Assembly: GCF_963259705.1 (NCBI RefSeq)
Contig: NC_081847.1
Coordinates: 70,577,754 to 70,641,753 of the forward strand
Source: Myotis daubentonii
Lineage: Eukaryota; Chordata; Mammalia; Chiroptera; Vespertilionidae
Direction: 5' to 3'
DNA length: 64,000 nucleotides
Shown here: positions 21,872-35,003 of the stretch, piece after piece
Layout of the letters: every line of letters starts with the position of its first letter
Numbering within the stretch: the stretch's first letter is position 1
Notes under the pieces: model-generated
Databases searched by the model: none
What the model was told of the DNA's origin: nothing
The model's input: the letters and a program-made list of their open reading frames with translations, nothing else
Made by a program: the position numbers and the translations under genes

Positions 21872-23212
21872 AGAGAGAAACCAAGATGGCGGCATAGGTA
21901 AACACCAGAAATTGCTGCCTCCCACAACAACTTCAAAAATACAACTAAAAGACAAAACGGACATCATCCAGAACCACAGGAAGGCTGGCTGAGTGGAAAT
22001 TCTACAACTAGAAGGAAAGAGAAAAGCACACTGAGACTCAGAGGTGCTGTGGAAGTAAAGTGCAGAGGATTGGAGGCGCGCGCGGAAAAGGCTGGCAACT
22101 GAGGACGCGGTTGTCTTTTTTAATGGGGAGGGAGACACAAGCTCCCCACTGCTCTTAACTCCAGTTCCGGGCTAGTCTCTGGGGACCCAGACTCATACGG
22201 GGAGAAACTGGACTGTCTGGCAGTGGGCAGAACTCGGAACTCGAGGACGGCTTTCTCTCAGAGGTGCTTGCAGGGATTACCAGGACACTGAGACCCTGGG
22301 CCTCTTAGGGCAGGACTGAGGATCAGCCATAGCTGCTTGCTCCGCCCTGTTGATTCCCTGAAACCCTGCCCCACCCAAGCTGTGCGCAGAGGCTTCTGCA
22401 TATGAATGCCCTGGCCCTTTGCAATCTGAAAAGTACTTAACAAACTGCAGCTGGGCCAGACAGACCCAGAACTTCCAAGAGAAGGCCCAAGGCCCCACAG
22501 CTGCTTGCATTGCTTCACAGCTGGGCCTCATCTGGGCACCTCCAAACCCTAAAAAAGGAAGGGGAATCTGCAGATCTCTCCGTAGCTCCTGCTGGGTAGC
22601 CTCAGGTAGAGGCTAAATTAGCACCTCCTTAGATCCAAGAGCCAGTGTACCCAGTGGTCAGAGTGGGACCATCCAGATTACAACTCCTCAGATCCATAAG
22701 GGATACACTCAGGGGGCAGACTCAGTGAGCACCAAAGCCCCACTGAAGCAAGTCTTGCCCCAGAAGGGTGTCTCCAGCACAGAAGTTCTCCCACTGTAGA
22801 CACAGCTGATTCTCACAGCCAATTGGCCTGGAGGTCAATTCCTCCCAGTGATACCTACAACAATCAAGGCTTAACTACAACAAGACTACAACAAGACTGT
22901 GCACAAAGCTCACAAAGGGGTGCACCAAGAGTGTCCACCTCAGGTAACTGGGGAGGCTGAGCCACTGGGCCCTATAGGACACCTAGCACACAAAGTCACT
23001 CTATCAACACAGGGAAGCATAAAAAATGCAGAGACAAAGAAACAGGTCACAAATGACAGAAATGGAGGAAAGCAAACTATTGGATATAGAGTTCAAAACC
23101 ACACTTTTAAGGTTTTTCAAGAATTTTCTAGAAACTGCTGATAAATTTAGTGAGACACTGGAGGATATGAAAAAAGACCAACTAGAAATTAAGCATACAC
23201 TGACTGAAATAA
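21872..23212 (+). mobile_element. L1/HAL1-family 5' end (5' UTR and ORF1 start), 3' part missing
   Basis: Begins gagaaaccaagatggcggc; CAAGATGGCGGC at 21882-21893 is a YY1-type site like the one near the start of mammalian L1 promoters. About 1.15 kb of 5' UTR follow, including a CG-rich patch at about 22076-22110. The ORF1 start is at 23026 (MQRQRNRSQMTEMEES), homologous to the ORF1 of the element at 52498-53995. Homology ends around 23212, roughly 62 codons into ORF1, where an unrelated inverted duplication begins. No 3' UTR, poly(A) or target duplication is present. Confidence 0.8.
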
Positions 23213-23336
23213 ATACTGTTGTCCTGTACTGGACAATGGGGAAGGTGAGGCACATGCTAGATCTGCCCAAGGGCAGAGCTCCCATGAACCCAGGTCCATC
23301 TGACTCAAAGCCAGTGCTCTTGCCCCTAGACCTGTC
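23209..23336 (+). repeat. Inverted duplication, left arm
   Basis: 128 bases that are the reverse complement of 23678-23805 with four mismatches, three of them C/T or G/A changes at CpG sites. The spacer between the arms is 341 bp. The left arm is fused directly to the broken ORF1 at 23212. Confidence 0.92.
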
Positions 23337-23677
23337 CCAGAGTGTTTCTGGAAATGGGTCCATGTTAGTGGCCAACGTGGGAAGGCTGACACTACATTCA
23401 TCTGATGACCTTCACATTAAAAAATGCCACTGCTCAGCAACGTTAGTGATATCGGTAAGTTAGGCAACTCTCTGAATTTGGTTTCCCCATCTGTGAAACG
23501 GATGAATGATCTGCCTCCTTGCTGCCTTTCCTCATGTAAAAATGCCAGTGCCTGGCATGTGCCTGCTGAAGTGCAGTGACTCAACTCAAGGTGAACATTA
23601 TTCAAATCTAATCGACTGACTTTACTGGCAGCTCTACTAGGCCGGAACACTGTTGGGCAACAGCTGTTGGAGAAGCA

Positions 23678-23805
23678 GACAGGTCTAGGGGCAAGAGCAC
23701 TGGCTTCGAGTCAGATGGACCTGGGTTCATGGGAGCTCTGCCCTTGGGCAGATCTAGCATGTGCCTCACCTTCCCCGTTGTCTAGTACAGGACGACAGTA
23801 TTTAT
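23678..23805 (+). repeat. Inverted duplication, right arm (within a MIR)
   Basis: Partner of 23209-23336. It lies inside a MIR SINE that continues naturally to about 23870 (gcaagagcactggcttcgag, gatggacctgggttcatg, gcctcaccttccccgttgtc, ggtattgggaaagtatataa). This arm is therefore the original locus and the left arm is the copy. Confidence 0.9.
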
Positions 23806-23871
23806 CCTACCAGGGAGGCTGCAAGGCTTAGAGGTATTGGGAAAGTATATAACGTAGTGTCTGGTGCATGC

Positions 23872-25358
23872 CAGAATGAAATTGGGCAAACTGGCAGCTG
23901 CCTCCTTAAATTCTTTTCTGGAAAATGGGGGAAACAAGTGAGTAACAGAAACAGTGAGTAAGAACTGAGCTTGATGTGCTCTACATACAATGCAGGACAC
24001 ACAACATACATAGAGGTGTCACTAAAGAACTGTGTATGGAAATCCCACATCAGATGAATCTGATTTGTGTCCTCTGACATAGCAAAATCCTCAGATTCTA
24101 GCAACAGCACGAATACAGAAGGCTAATGGGAACAGATTTCTTCTCATACTGCTTTGCAACACTGAATTATGAATTACACCATGTCAATGTCGGTTGCACA
24201 ACTGGCCTGGAGAACAACTGAGAAGATCAGGCTGATGTTTCATCACAAGTGAGAACTCAAAGAAATGACACTATTAGCCTGGAAATCAGCAGAGTCAGGC
24301 TAAACTAAGTGCATCAGAATGTACAACAGGGCTTCACCTGCCTTGGCTACACGCCCATATGAACAAACAGGTCTGGTCCTCATTCCAGGTACAGGGTTTA
24401 GACCTATTTCAAAGTTCAGCTCCTCTGCTGCGAGGAAATCTCACCTCTGAACTCTATTATGCAAATAGTATCATGAGCTGTCCCTAAAAAACAACCAAAG
24501 AGAGACTTGCCAAAGCTTTAAGGACAAACTTCAATTCTGTACAGACTGAACTCGAGCACTCTCTATTCCGTGCCCAGTGTCACAAACAAGATTTCTCAAA
24601 CACATCACCCCTCTGGACAGGTGAGTCAGGCTGATGCCCTGTCACAGGTAATGGTGTGGCCAACCTAAGGAAAGAACACACCTCGGGAATTTAGCAAGAT
24701 GGTAAGGAAGCTTGATAGAGGCTAAAAAGTTAAACGAAGCCACAACACGCCATCCCATATCTTCAACACCAGCCCTTGAAGGTTAGCAAAAGAGCAACAT
24801 AGAAAATGCACGAAGGTTGTTCTAAAGGCATCAAGGGCATTGATTCCGTTCCACTAAGGATACCCTTTCTTGTCTCTGGGAGTGGGTTCCAGGCTGGGGA
24901 GAGGTGACTTTAGTAGATTCCCAGGTGAGGCAGTAATCTTTCAGTGGATGAGTAAGAAGATAGTCAAACAACAAAGCAAGGAAGCTGACGGGTCAGATCA
25001 CAACTGTGCAGACTAAATAAGCACTAAGCCAGAACCTTCAATTTCAAAAGATACTGCTCCTTTAATGAACCTTGTGTAAGTTTTAATGAGTGATTTCCTC
25101 TGATTCAAATTGTGGTCATAACCAAATTTTGCTTCATCAGGCCCTTATAAAATCTTCCTAATGCTTCTCCAATAAGGAAGAAAAGTTGTAAAACTGTATC
25201 AATTAAAGATTCCTTCAACTCCATTTTGAGTTTATGATGATTTCAAATAAATACATGGAATTGTTATCAGAATTCCAACCAAAGAAAACATGACTGCATG
25301 TATATAAAATATGTACCAAGAAGACTGGAATGAAACGCAGACCTCAAATCTGGGTAAA
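23872..25358. other. Intronic sequence without recognised features
   Basis: Unique-looking A+T-moderate DNA. No exon, RNA gene or young mobile element was recognised. Confidence 0.4.
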
Positions 25359-25371
25359 AGCAAAGAAACTG

Positions 25372-25597
25372 TCCTAACCGGTTTGGCTCAGTGGATAAAG
25401 CGTCGGCCTGCGGACTGAAAGGTCCCAGGTTCGATTCCGGCCAAGGGCATGTACCTGGGTTGCAGGCACATCCCTAGTAGGAGGTGTGCAGGAGGCAGCT
25501 GATTGATATTTCTCTCTCATCGATGTTTCTAACTCTCTATCCCTCTCCTTTCCTCTCTGTAAAAAATCAATAAAATATATATTTAAAAAAAAAAAAA
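25372..25597 (+). mobile_element. Ves SINE
   Basis: Full-length: tcctaaccggtttggctcag head, B box ggttcgattcc, body gatgtttctaactctctatc, tail with aataaa and A-rich end. Target duplication aagcaaagaaac at about 25358-25369 and 25599-25610. Confidence 0.95.
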
Positions 25598-26404
25598 GAA
25601 GCAAAGAAACCTGTCTGCAAGCAGGCCTGCTGACACAGTGACAAGTGTCAGCTGACTGGCTTCAACCAACCCGAAGACTGAATCCAGAGAGCCTCCCACC
25701 TAACGAAGGGAGGCTCGGATGTACAGTGTGCGTGTGGCGTATAAAGAACATGATTTGATAAATGGTATAAACAAAAAGACAAGAAGCAAAAGTTGTTTTT
25801 TTTTGAAACAAAGAGGTTTTACTGTAATATATATTGCTTGCATACTGTTACTTATTTGTGACTCATTGAGAACAATCCTCAAGTTTACACTGGCAGAGTT
25901 AATTTCTGAACTAGTACTTTTGCACGCTTAGAATTTACTCTATCTCTGCTCGGCATGAACTTTCACAACTTACTCGGAATATCACAATGCACCTGCTTTT
26001 TGTTACTGTAATTTTTTTTTTGTTCTGTGAGTTTTAGAAGAGCCTTTGGCCAAAAGTAATAAAGTTTTGACTAAACCCATATTTTTTTCCTTCCCTCATG
26101 ACTCTGGCTTTCCACAGCAAGAACCCATAAAAAACTTTCATACCACCAATACAAAAGAGCAATGGTTGTCACAAGGCGTTGCATTGCTACTATCCAGCAT
26201 TAAATCTTTAATTATATAGATGTAGCGAGTACCTTCTCCGTGTCAGATACTTGTGCTAGGCCTGGAGGAGGCATCAGTAGGGAAGGTAGGGGTGTGTTAA
26301 GTAAGGGTGTGTACAGGACAAAGTATATGGCAGGATTCCTTTACACTAGAAGTGGAGATAAATGAGGTACATAAGTTATAAAAACAAGCTACAATCTGGC
26401 ATTG

Positions 26405-26645
26405 CTAAGTGCCTAATGACGGCTAGTATTAATGAGAGCTACCTTTAACTGAGTGCTATGTGCTGGCATTGTGCTCAGCACTGTACACGCATTGTCTCAT
26501 GTAATCCTCAGAATAGTCTATGAAATAAGTAGTATAATCCCATCTCACAGTGGTGGATACTGAGGTTCAGAGATACAGGAATTTGCTCACAGCCCTAAAG
26601 CCAGTAAGTGTAGGTGGCTGAGTTAGATGTGAGTCCCAGCATGTC
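26405..26645 (-). repeat. MIR-type SINE
   Basis: Minus-strand MIR signature: cattgtgctcagcactgtac, cattgtctcatgtaatcctc, ccatctcacagtggtggata, ctgaggttcagagatac. Confidence 0.7.
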
Positions 26646-26898
26646 CAGCTGTTAAAGCCAAGCTGACTCTGTGTCAAGTCAACACGTGCTATAGGAGCTG
26701 AGAGAAGAAAGCATCCCTGTGGTCAGAGTCTCTGAGAGAAAGAGCTTACCTTTTTAGACACTTATATTACAAAGAATGAATGCACTCTCTAACTTAGGGG
26801 AAATCTGAATTGTAGAATTTTAAAAAATAAAACACAAATCTTATTTCAAGTAATGATCACGCTTGAGATACAGGGCGCTAATAAAATTAGGTTAAATA

Positions 26899-27024
26899 CA
26901 GGGTGGAGCAAAAGTAGGATTACATTTGTGAGTACGTGAAACAGTTCATTCTTGTATTATAATTTATTAATTATTGTATTATTTTCCATTCAAACAACTA
27001 TAAACCTACTTTTGCCCCACCCTG
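26899..27024 (+). mobile_element. Mariner-type MITE with TA duplication
   Basis: 126 bp, with terminal inverted repeats CAGGGTGGAGCAAAAGTAGG and CCTACTTTTGCCCCACCCTG, flanked by TA on both sides (26897-26898 and 27025-27026). The interior is AT-rich with no coding capacity, typical of Tc1/mariner non-autonomous elements. Confidence 0.92.
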
Positions 27025-27026
27025 TA

Positions 27027-28533
27027 AATAAAAGGATTTATGAGTCATATGTCAATAATAATATAGCCATTCAAAATTCCTCAAAATATGACGGGTGCCA
27101 TATTTCCCCACACCGCCATGCTTCTGCCGAATAGAATTCTCTGTCTTTGGTTTAGGGAATGCCCATCCAACCTCCCAGCCCAGCTCAAACTCCAGCTCCT
27201 CTTTCTCACTGACTGCCGTTTTCTTTCATAAAGTGGGGGCTACTTAAGAGTAGGAACAATGTCTAATATATTTTCAATCAGGCCAGCAGAAAAGAGTTCT
27301 CAATAAATATATAATAAAGAAATAGATCCTTACGCTTTAAGCCCTTAGTTGAAAATGACCTTTTACTGGGTTCCCTCAATTATTAGTAAGATGCTAGACT
27401 TCCAAGAAGCTAGAAAATCCATAATCAACACTTAAGTCTAAGAGTATCATATAAGTTTGTTAAATAAGGTTATATCAATTGGTCCAAACTGACCCAAGCA
27501 TGCCAAAATCAAAACGAATAGCTCATCCAGTGTCATGATTGCAATAAAGCTATAAGGAAAAATGGACATAAAAATATCTCTAGTCTTGGTTGCTCACGAT
27601 TGCTTTTAAAGAAAAATTCTACTTTAAGGGTAGCTCTAAATTGGTTTATAAATTTCACACTTAAGGAAGCCAAACTGTGAGAGGAAAATTTTCAGAAAGT
27701 TAGCAAACACAGAGCTTAGAATAAGTAAATCTCCGAGGATAACTGAAAATGTTTAAAGAAGGCAGAGCACAAGAATAGGGCAGAATATGATGTTCCTGAT
27801 ATTTGAAAGGACTGAAGAGTGATGTCAAAAGTATCAGCATTCTTGCAGTGCTATTAATCTTTCAGAAGATGGAATACCTAAACAGCAACCGTACCGAGCT
27901 GCTGTTTTAACACAGCTTAATAATTCAGGAAAGGAGCTAGCTGATCACGTAAGAATCCCTGCAAGCGGTGTCTCTGTACTTTCTCGGGCTGGAAATTTCC
28001 AAGGTAACAAAAGGGCCAGGCTTTCCCCCCTCATCTTGCCAAACAGAAGAAACCCAAAGAATCCCAAGCAAATCTGAAAGCTACAATACAAACTGATCCC
28101 ACTTTACGTAATAGAGGGAGTCTTAAAAGGTAGATTCTGACTAAATAGGATCCAATTTAAATACACTAAAAGGACAAACTGCTTACAGAAAACTAGTTAA
28201 AAATGCAAATAAAATTCTCTGAGTAAGCTATTTTGCAGGCCTAAATTTTTACAATTTGGACTTGCTTAAACTGGGAAAACTTGTAAGCACTCAATCTCTG
28301 GAGAGTATATAAAAACCTCTGTAAATAAGCCCTACTGCTGGGAACACTCATGCCATGAAGGGTCAGAGATTTATCAACTAAACACTCCCCACAGAAATAT
28401 CCCCGCAATAGCCTTTGAGAAAAAAGAATTCTGCAAAAGAAGCAGATAAGTTCTATCTTCAAGACATGTCAGAATTTTTCTGCAATGGCTATCAAGCCCT
28501 GTCAAAAACAGAAATCAGGTCTAGATAGGGTGG
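27027..28533. other. Intronic sequence without recognised features
   Basis: AT-rich intron DNA. No exon, RNA gene or young mobile element recognised. Confidence 0.4.
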
Positions 28534-28693
<160 letters not shown>

Positions 28694-29821
28694 CGAGATT
28701 TTTTATTCTGCCAGAAACACACAACTGCCTAATAAGGATTTTTGTCTTTTTTTTATTTTTCTGATTTAAGACTGTCTAAAAAAGATGAGTGTATTCCTAT
28801 TCTGCAAAAGTATTAATATGTATATGCCCCAGATACTTTGGGACAGTCCTTTATTCTTTTCAACAAATGTTTAATTGGTATGAATAACAAATGTGATTTA
28901 ATTATGACATGGTAATACTCTTCAAATATGTATAAATTCACACCAGAAAAAATTCTCTGTAAGAACCATTATCTAGTTTTTTGGTTCAGAAAGGATGATC
29001 ATCTTCCTAGCAGTAGGCTCATCTAAGCTCAGAGTTAAAATGCTTAGCTTCTCTGATATAAGACTGTTCTTTAAAATTTGTATCCTAACTATTTTCATGA
29101 AGAAAGAAACTAACTCCAATCTGGGGTCTGATAGACGGCTTGGAATCTACAATGACAGGGAGACGGGAGGAAAAAGAAAAGAAAATTATGTTAATAAATA
29201 AAAAATATTAAGAACAGAGAGAGTATATTAGTCATTAATTTATTATCTCTTTGCTCCAAATGCACCTTTCTATATATTCTCTATGATAAATAACAGAATC
29301 CCTTTCCACACTTCTTCTAAGTCTGGCAGCCCTGTCAACATGGACACCAGAGCCCCCACATAGCTTGCCCAGACTCCCAGTGTACACCCATGTCTCTGGC
29401 TGCTGATTGCCTGCTTCTCGCTGGCACTCTGAGGGTAGCCTATGGCTTGCCCAGAGCCTTTGGGCCACATCTGTTTTAGCCAAATCAGCGAACTCCTCTG
29501 CTATGCCATGGGCTAAACCCGACCTTCTCCACTGAGTTCTGAACCGCAGTTAGTTTGTCCTTCATTGAGTATGCCTCGCAGTCCTACGGAACCATATAGT
29601 TTCCCTCTATCTTAGTTATTACTCTTTTCTCACAGTTAATAATTCCTTGTGTTAAACTTCTGTTTAACCTACTGTGTGGTTTCTATCTCCAGACTGGACC
29701 CAGACTACTACAGGGAGAAAGAACACAGTGAGTACACAGGAGAACTTGTTTGCCCACTAACGGAAAAACTTCCAAAATGCACACCCCAAATAAAACCTTA
29801 AATATAAAAAAATACCCAAAT

Positions 29822-30033
29822 AGCCGAAACCGGTTTGGCTCAGTGGATAGAGCGTTGGCCTGCGGACTGAAGGGTCCCGGGTTCGATTCCCGTCAAGGGC
29901 ATGTACCTTGGTTGTGGGCACATCCCCAGTGGGGAGTGTGCAGGAGGCAGCTGGTCGATGTTTCTCTCTCATCAATGTTTCTAACTCTCTGTCTCTCTCC
30001 TTTCCTCTCTGTAAAAACTCAATAAAATATATT
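29822..30033 (+). mobile_element. Ves SINE
   Basis: Head agccgaaaccggtttggctc, tail with caataaaatatatt. Target duplication aaaatacccaaata before (ending 29821) and after the A-tail (about 30036-30049). It is inserted upstream of an L1 fragment. Confidence 0.95.
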
Positions 30034-30059
30034 AAAAAAAATACCCAAATAATTTCAAA

Positions 30060-30425
30060 TCCAGAATACTCTGGTATGTTTATTTGCAGGCCAAGTGCAA
30101 AATTAAAATGCGCTCATTTGATCCCACTGAAAACTATATTAATGGTGAAAAGATAAATAAATTGTGGCATAGACAGAAAATTGAAGCTACTCAGCAAAAA
30201 GAAGCAACAACTGCAGATACATGGAACAATATGCAGGAATCTCAAAACAGCGTGCCAAACGGAAGCAGCCAGACACAAAGGACTGTAAACTGTATGACTC
30301 CATGCCCGTGGCTTTGTGGAAAAGACAAAACTATAGGGACAAAAACAAGGAATGAGGGAGCTCTTGGGGATGATGGAAACATTCTATATTTTGATTATGG
30401 TGGTATTGAACCTTACACTTAAACG
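30060..30425 (+). mobile_element. Old L1 3' end fragment
   Basis: Contains phrases of the L1 3' region such as gactgtaaactgtatgactc, aggaatgagggagctcttgg and gatgatggaaacattctata. The frames are broken. Confidence 0.6.
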
Positions 30426-31497
30426 GAACAAATATTATAAAATATATACAAATATATAAATTAAACCTCGACAAACCTGACTTCACAAAACAAAAAAGTA
30501 CATATCAGAAATTGTAGAAGGTAGTTCAAGTAAGACTTAAAGCGAACAGCTTTATGTGCATATATCAGAAAAGAGAGATGACTGAAAATTAATACACTTA
30601 ATTGTCCAATGGGAGGGGAAAAGACCCAGAATAAACCCACAGAAAAAACATAAATTCATGAATCCAAAAGCAAGGATCAACAAAACCAAAAGCTGGTGCT
30701 TTGAAATGACTGGCGGGGGGAAAGGGAGAAAACTCATAAATTTGATCAAGAAAAAAATATATTAGGAATGAAAGGCAAGCTAGAATTACAGATATTACAA
30801 ATTTTAAAATCCAAAATTTTATGCCAAAAGTTTTTAAAACTTAGATGAAATCAAGATTTCTGGGGGGACCCCTAGATTTATCTGGAATAAAACTAAGAAT
30901 TCTGGGCTAAAGGACAAAGCAGGATGAGGTGCAATGTTAAAATGTGTCCTTATATGACAGAGCCACAGAGCAGGAAATAATCTTGGAAAATAGAGACAGC
31001 CATGACATTACTGAGCAGAAAGAAGGGCTTCTCCTGTAAGCAGGATAAAAGGACTAGTTAACTCCCAATTCCCAGTTCTGGCAACGTGACAGATGATTTA
31101 GCTCACTCCCAAAACTTCCTCCTGAGAAAGAAGGGGAAATCTCCAGGGGACAGAAACATTGTTTGTATGCCCACCTCGTTTTCTTATAATGCTAACATTG
31201 GTCTTCCCAGTAAATCAAGAAGACATAAAGAAAGGTAGTGCACAGGGAGCAGGATTTAAAAGTCCACTGTATAATGATTACATAATAACAATAAGCCCAC
31301 ATTTAAAATCACTTATTAACCATTATTAGCCAGTCACTATGTTAAGCACTTTCTTGTATTACCTCATTTGCTCTTCATTAAATCTTACAGCTATAATTAT
31401 TAACTTGATGCTAGAGATGGATAGATGGAACATTTTAGGTTTACAGAATTAATCTGCCTGAGCTTATCAAGTGGCAGAGATCAAAACTGAATCTGGC

Positions 31498-31757
31498 CCT
31501 GGCCAAGTGGCTCCATTGATTTAAGCGCCATCCAGTGTACTAAATGGTTGTGGGTTTGATCCTTGGTCAGAGCACATACCTCGGTTATGAGTTTGATCCC
31601 TGGTAGGGGCACATACAGGAGGCAACCGATTGATGTTTCTCTCTCACTGTCTCCCCTCCTCTCTCTCTCTAAATTAATTAAAAAAACACATATCCTCAGG
31701 TGAGGATTTTAATAATAATAATAATAACAATAATAATAATATAAAAATAAAAGGCTA
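31498..31757 (+). mobile_element. Ves-related SINE with hairpin tail
   Basis: Diverged head (tggccaagtggctccattga), body gattgatgtttctctctcac, and a tail with the palindrome atcctcaggtgaggat followed by (AAT)n. A 15-bp target duplication aaaactgaatctggc occurs at 31483-31497 and 31758-31772. Confidence 0.9.
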
Positions 31758-31772
31758 AAAACTGAATCTGGC

Positions 31773-33439
31773 TCTGCCTAGTTGGTACTTTTAATGAAAC
31801 ATCACCTAACATCTACAGTTGGTCAGGTGCTTTCACACTTATATAATCTGGCCTCTGTAACAAAGAGCTAGCATAAGGCTGGCAAGGTTTACTCAAGCCA
31901 AGTTACCATGATACTAAGTACTGGCTAAAGGCCAAAGACTGGCTCTCTCTATCTGTAAAATGGAAAAGGCAGATGATGCCAACTTTCTGCAGAGCTTCTG
32001 TGAGAAACAACCAAACACATGAGTATAAGTTCCCTGGGGAAAATTTTGGCTGAAATTAAAAAAACACAGTATTTTCAGGCAGAACCTTTAAACAGTGATA
32101 TGGATTACATCCCAACTTGTGGAATCCAACCTTCTTCTCAGAAATGACCAGAAGTGGTCAGGAAAACACTGGATGACAGCTCTTGTTGGAGATGTAAGAA
32201 GCTGGAAGCTCCTATTTCTCTGAATGACAGTGTTGGAACAGCTTATTGAGCAAGACAATGGCTTCTAGGAATGTAAGATATACGCCATTTGGCACCTGTG
32301 ATTCCAGTGAAGCCACATGAAAATGACCTCAGGACAGCACTTCCTAGGGCCCAAGGTGCCAAAATACTATCTGCAGATCTTAGGATCCATATCTGATCTT
32401 CTGTTCTAAGCCATGTAGATCTAAATGATTTCTTATCACTAGTCATACTCTCTCTACCCAAATTCACAAAACCCAATGTCTGGATTTAGCTCTTTGGTTC
32501 ACCATGTGGCTAAGATAAAATCATCCTGTATTTTAACAGCAGACAATAATTGGCCATGAAGAGTGAACTTTAAAGAAGACAGCTGCCAAGCAGTTCCAGA
32601 ACCAAACAAAGGAAATGAAAAACAGTGTCAAGCTCACACAGACTGATGCCATTGTAAGCAACCTCCTGGGTCACAAACCACTGGCATTTAAGTCTTGCTC
32701 TAATTGCCATTTCAATAACTGAGTTAAAAACCAAGCCCAAACCAGCTAGCACGATCCACCAGCAGAGCCAGGCTGCTGTGAGTTCAGACAAAGACGACAT
32801 TCACTTGCCATGCGGTTTCTCAGAAAGCATATGTAAACAGCAGGTTTCCCTGGCAATTTTGGATATGTATGTCTTTTTCAGACTGCTGTTCTTGGCTGGT
32901 TTTCTGAGAGTAAAAAGCACAAGGTCTCATTATATCCCAAGTACAAATGAATTCAGCTTTAACATACTTGAAACCCAGCTTTATAGGAAAAGCAAGAAAT
33001 TTTAAACAAAAATAGTATACCTTGTCAAGAACAATTTAGGACAGTCTTCTCACTAGAAACTTCTCGGCATGGTTACTCAGTAAAGATCCATTAACATGCA
33101 ACTGGTGTTTACTCTGGCTAGTTCCTGGGCATTCACGTGGCACTGCAGGGTCAGAGACCAAAATACTAATCCTGGTCTCCATTCATCTTTCTTCCAGCAC
33201 AGGATTATGAAAAGAAACTCGCCAAAGAAAGATTGAAAAGCAAATAAGTATGGAGATAGTCCAGAACAGAAGGCAAAAGTCTGAGAATACAGGGTCAGAC
33301 ATTTAAAATCCCAGCTTAAGTCACACAGTCAACACAAAAAAACCAATCTCAAAAGCAGACACAAGGCTCAACTCCTAAAAAAAACCTGGCCTATTAAGTT
33401 AGAATGATCTAAAAGCAACCTAACACCAACCCAAAAAGT
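31773..33439. other. Intronic sequence without recognised features
   Basis: No exon or young element recognised. Scattered low-grade open frames only. Confidence 0.4.
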
Positions 33440-33835
33440 TCCAAACACTAATTGCCAAATAAAAGAATGACTAAGTCAATCAAAATAATATAATGTGATG
33501 GATTATTATTATGTAACCATGAAAACTAATGATTGTATAATGTTTTTAATGACATGACAAAATGTTTAGGATATGTTAAGTGAAAAAGTCAAGACACCAT
33601 ATTACACATATAGAATGACCTCAAATGGTAATATCTAAATATATTACAAGATATACATGTACAATAATATATAAGTATAAAACACTGGAAGCAAATATGT
33701 TAAAATGTAAACTGCGATTATTGCTGGGGGTGGTGGAACTGTAGGAGAAATGTTCTTCTCTAAGCTTTCTTCGATTTCTAAACTTTCTACAATGGGCATG
33801 TATTCTTTTTACAATTAAGAGGGGAAACCAGCATT
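33440..33835 (+). mobile_element. Old L1 3' end fragment
   Basis: Degenerate L1 3' region: ccatgaaaactaatgattgt, gatatgttaagtgaaaaagt, gattattgctgggggtggtg, ctttctacaatgggcatgta. No open frame. Confidence 0.6.
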
Positions 33836-33889
33836 GCAACATCCTAGAAGAGCAAATCAACACTAAAAAAGAGGACGAAAAATAACACT

Positions 33890-34065
33890 TATTAAATGCT
33901 TACTGCAGGCCAGGCACTGTCCTAAGTGTTTTACGTGCGTTATCTCACTTGACATTTACAACAGTCCTATGAGACAGATGTGACTTTTATCCATATTTGA
34001 TAGGTAAGGAAACTGAGGACTAGCCAAGTGACATATAGGTGGAGAAGATGGGTTATGAACCCCAA
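33890..34065 (-). repeat. MIR SINE
   Basis: Minus-strand MIR: ggccaggcactgtcctaagt, gcgttatctcacttgacatt, aggtaaggaaactgaggact, agccaagtgacatatagg. Confidence 0.8.
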
Positions 34066-34993
34066 CAGAATGACTCTAGTGGTTTTAACCATTATGTATA
34101 TCTCTTCTCAACGACAATGGTAGAATCTGCCTTCTTGTCTACAAACTTGACCTAAAAACAAATCTCAATAATAAAATCTAGTTGAAATGACACTATAATA
34201 ATTTAGGAGAATATGACAAGAGGAATCTGCCAAGGTACTAAGCTACTCAGGTAAATTTTTAAATTAGGAGAACTAAAAGCATCTCTAATTAAAGTTATAG
34301 AGAGAATCTCTGTGATCACACAGCACTACAGGTGAAAATATACCGGCTAAATTCTACAATACAGAGAAGGCTAGGAATAACTGTCAAAGAAAGACTTCTC
34401 ATAGCTGTTCATTAAACTGCCAAGAAAAAAAGAAAATATTTTAGAGCTACAATACTAGGACTTGGACAGAAAGTTTCTGAATTTGCCTTCTCCCTGCCAC
34501 ACCTCTAAAAGTCCCCAACAACAGGAGGCACTGACCACTGAAGGCTAGAGAATAGAAAGAAACTTTTAAGAGGAAAAATAAAAAGCATTGTACCTGATGC
34601 CAAATTACATAATCTGCCACAGCCTAGGAGGACCCCTCACACTTTTTTCAGTCCAGCACTGAAGGCCTTTGGTTAGAAATAATCAATTTTGCTTGGCAAA
34701 AAGGCATTAAGACACAGAAGTACTTTGGATCAAATTCTGTAGAATCAGCCTATTTGAGATGCATTAAAGTTAATGCCAAAACCAATATGGTGTTCTGTTC
34801 ACAGCTCCTTTCTAGAGGTATTAAAAGCAGAAAAATACTGAAACTCAGAATTTAAAGTGGAAACTTTCTATAAAAACAAGCCACTTTTAGATACTAGAAG
34901 CCATCAAGGTTTGGTAATTCTAAATTCACCATGCATATTAAAAATTGTTGGTTTTTAGGAAAATTGGCTGTTTAGAAAAATATGAAGTTGGAT
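34066..34993. other. Intronic sequence without recognised features
   Basis: AT-rich DNA. No exon or young element recognised. Confidence 0.4.
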
Positions 34994-35003
34994 CACTACC
35001 TTA

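Noticed and set aside
25400..25440. tRNA-like A and B boxes in many places (for example ggttcgattcc)
   Set aside because: They are the heads of Ves SINEs, with the SINE body, A-rich tail and target duplications; they do not fold into complete tRNAs.
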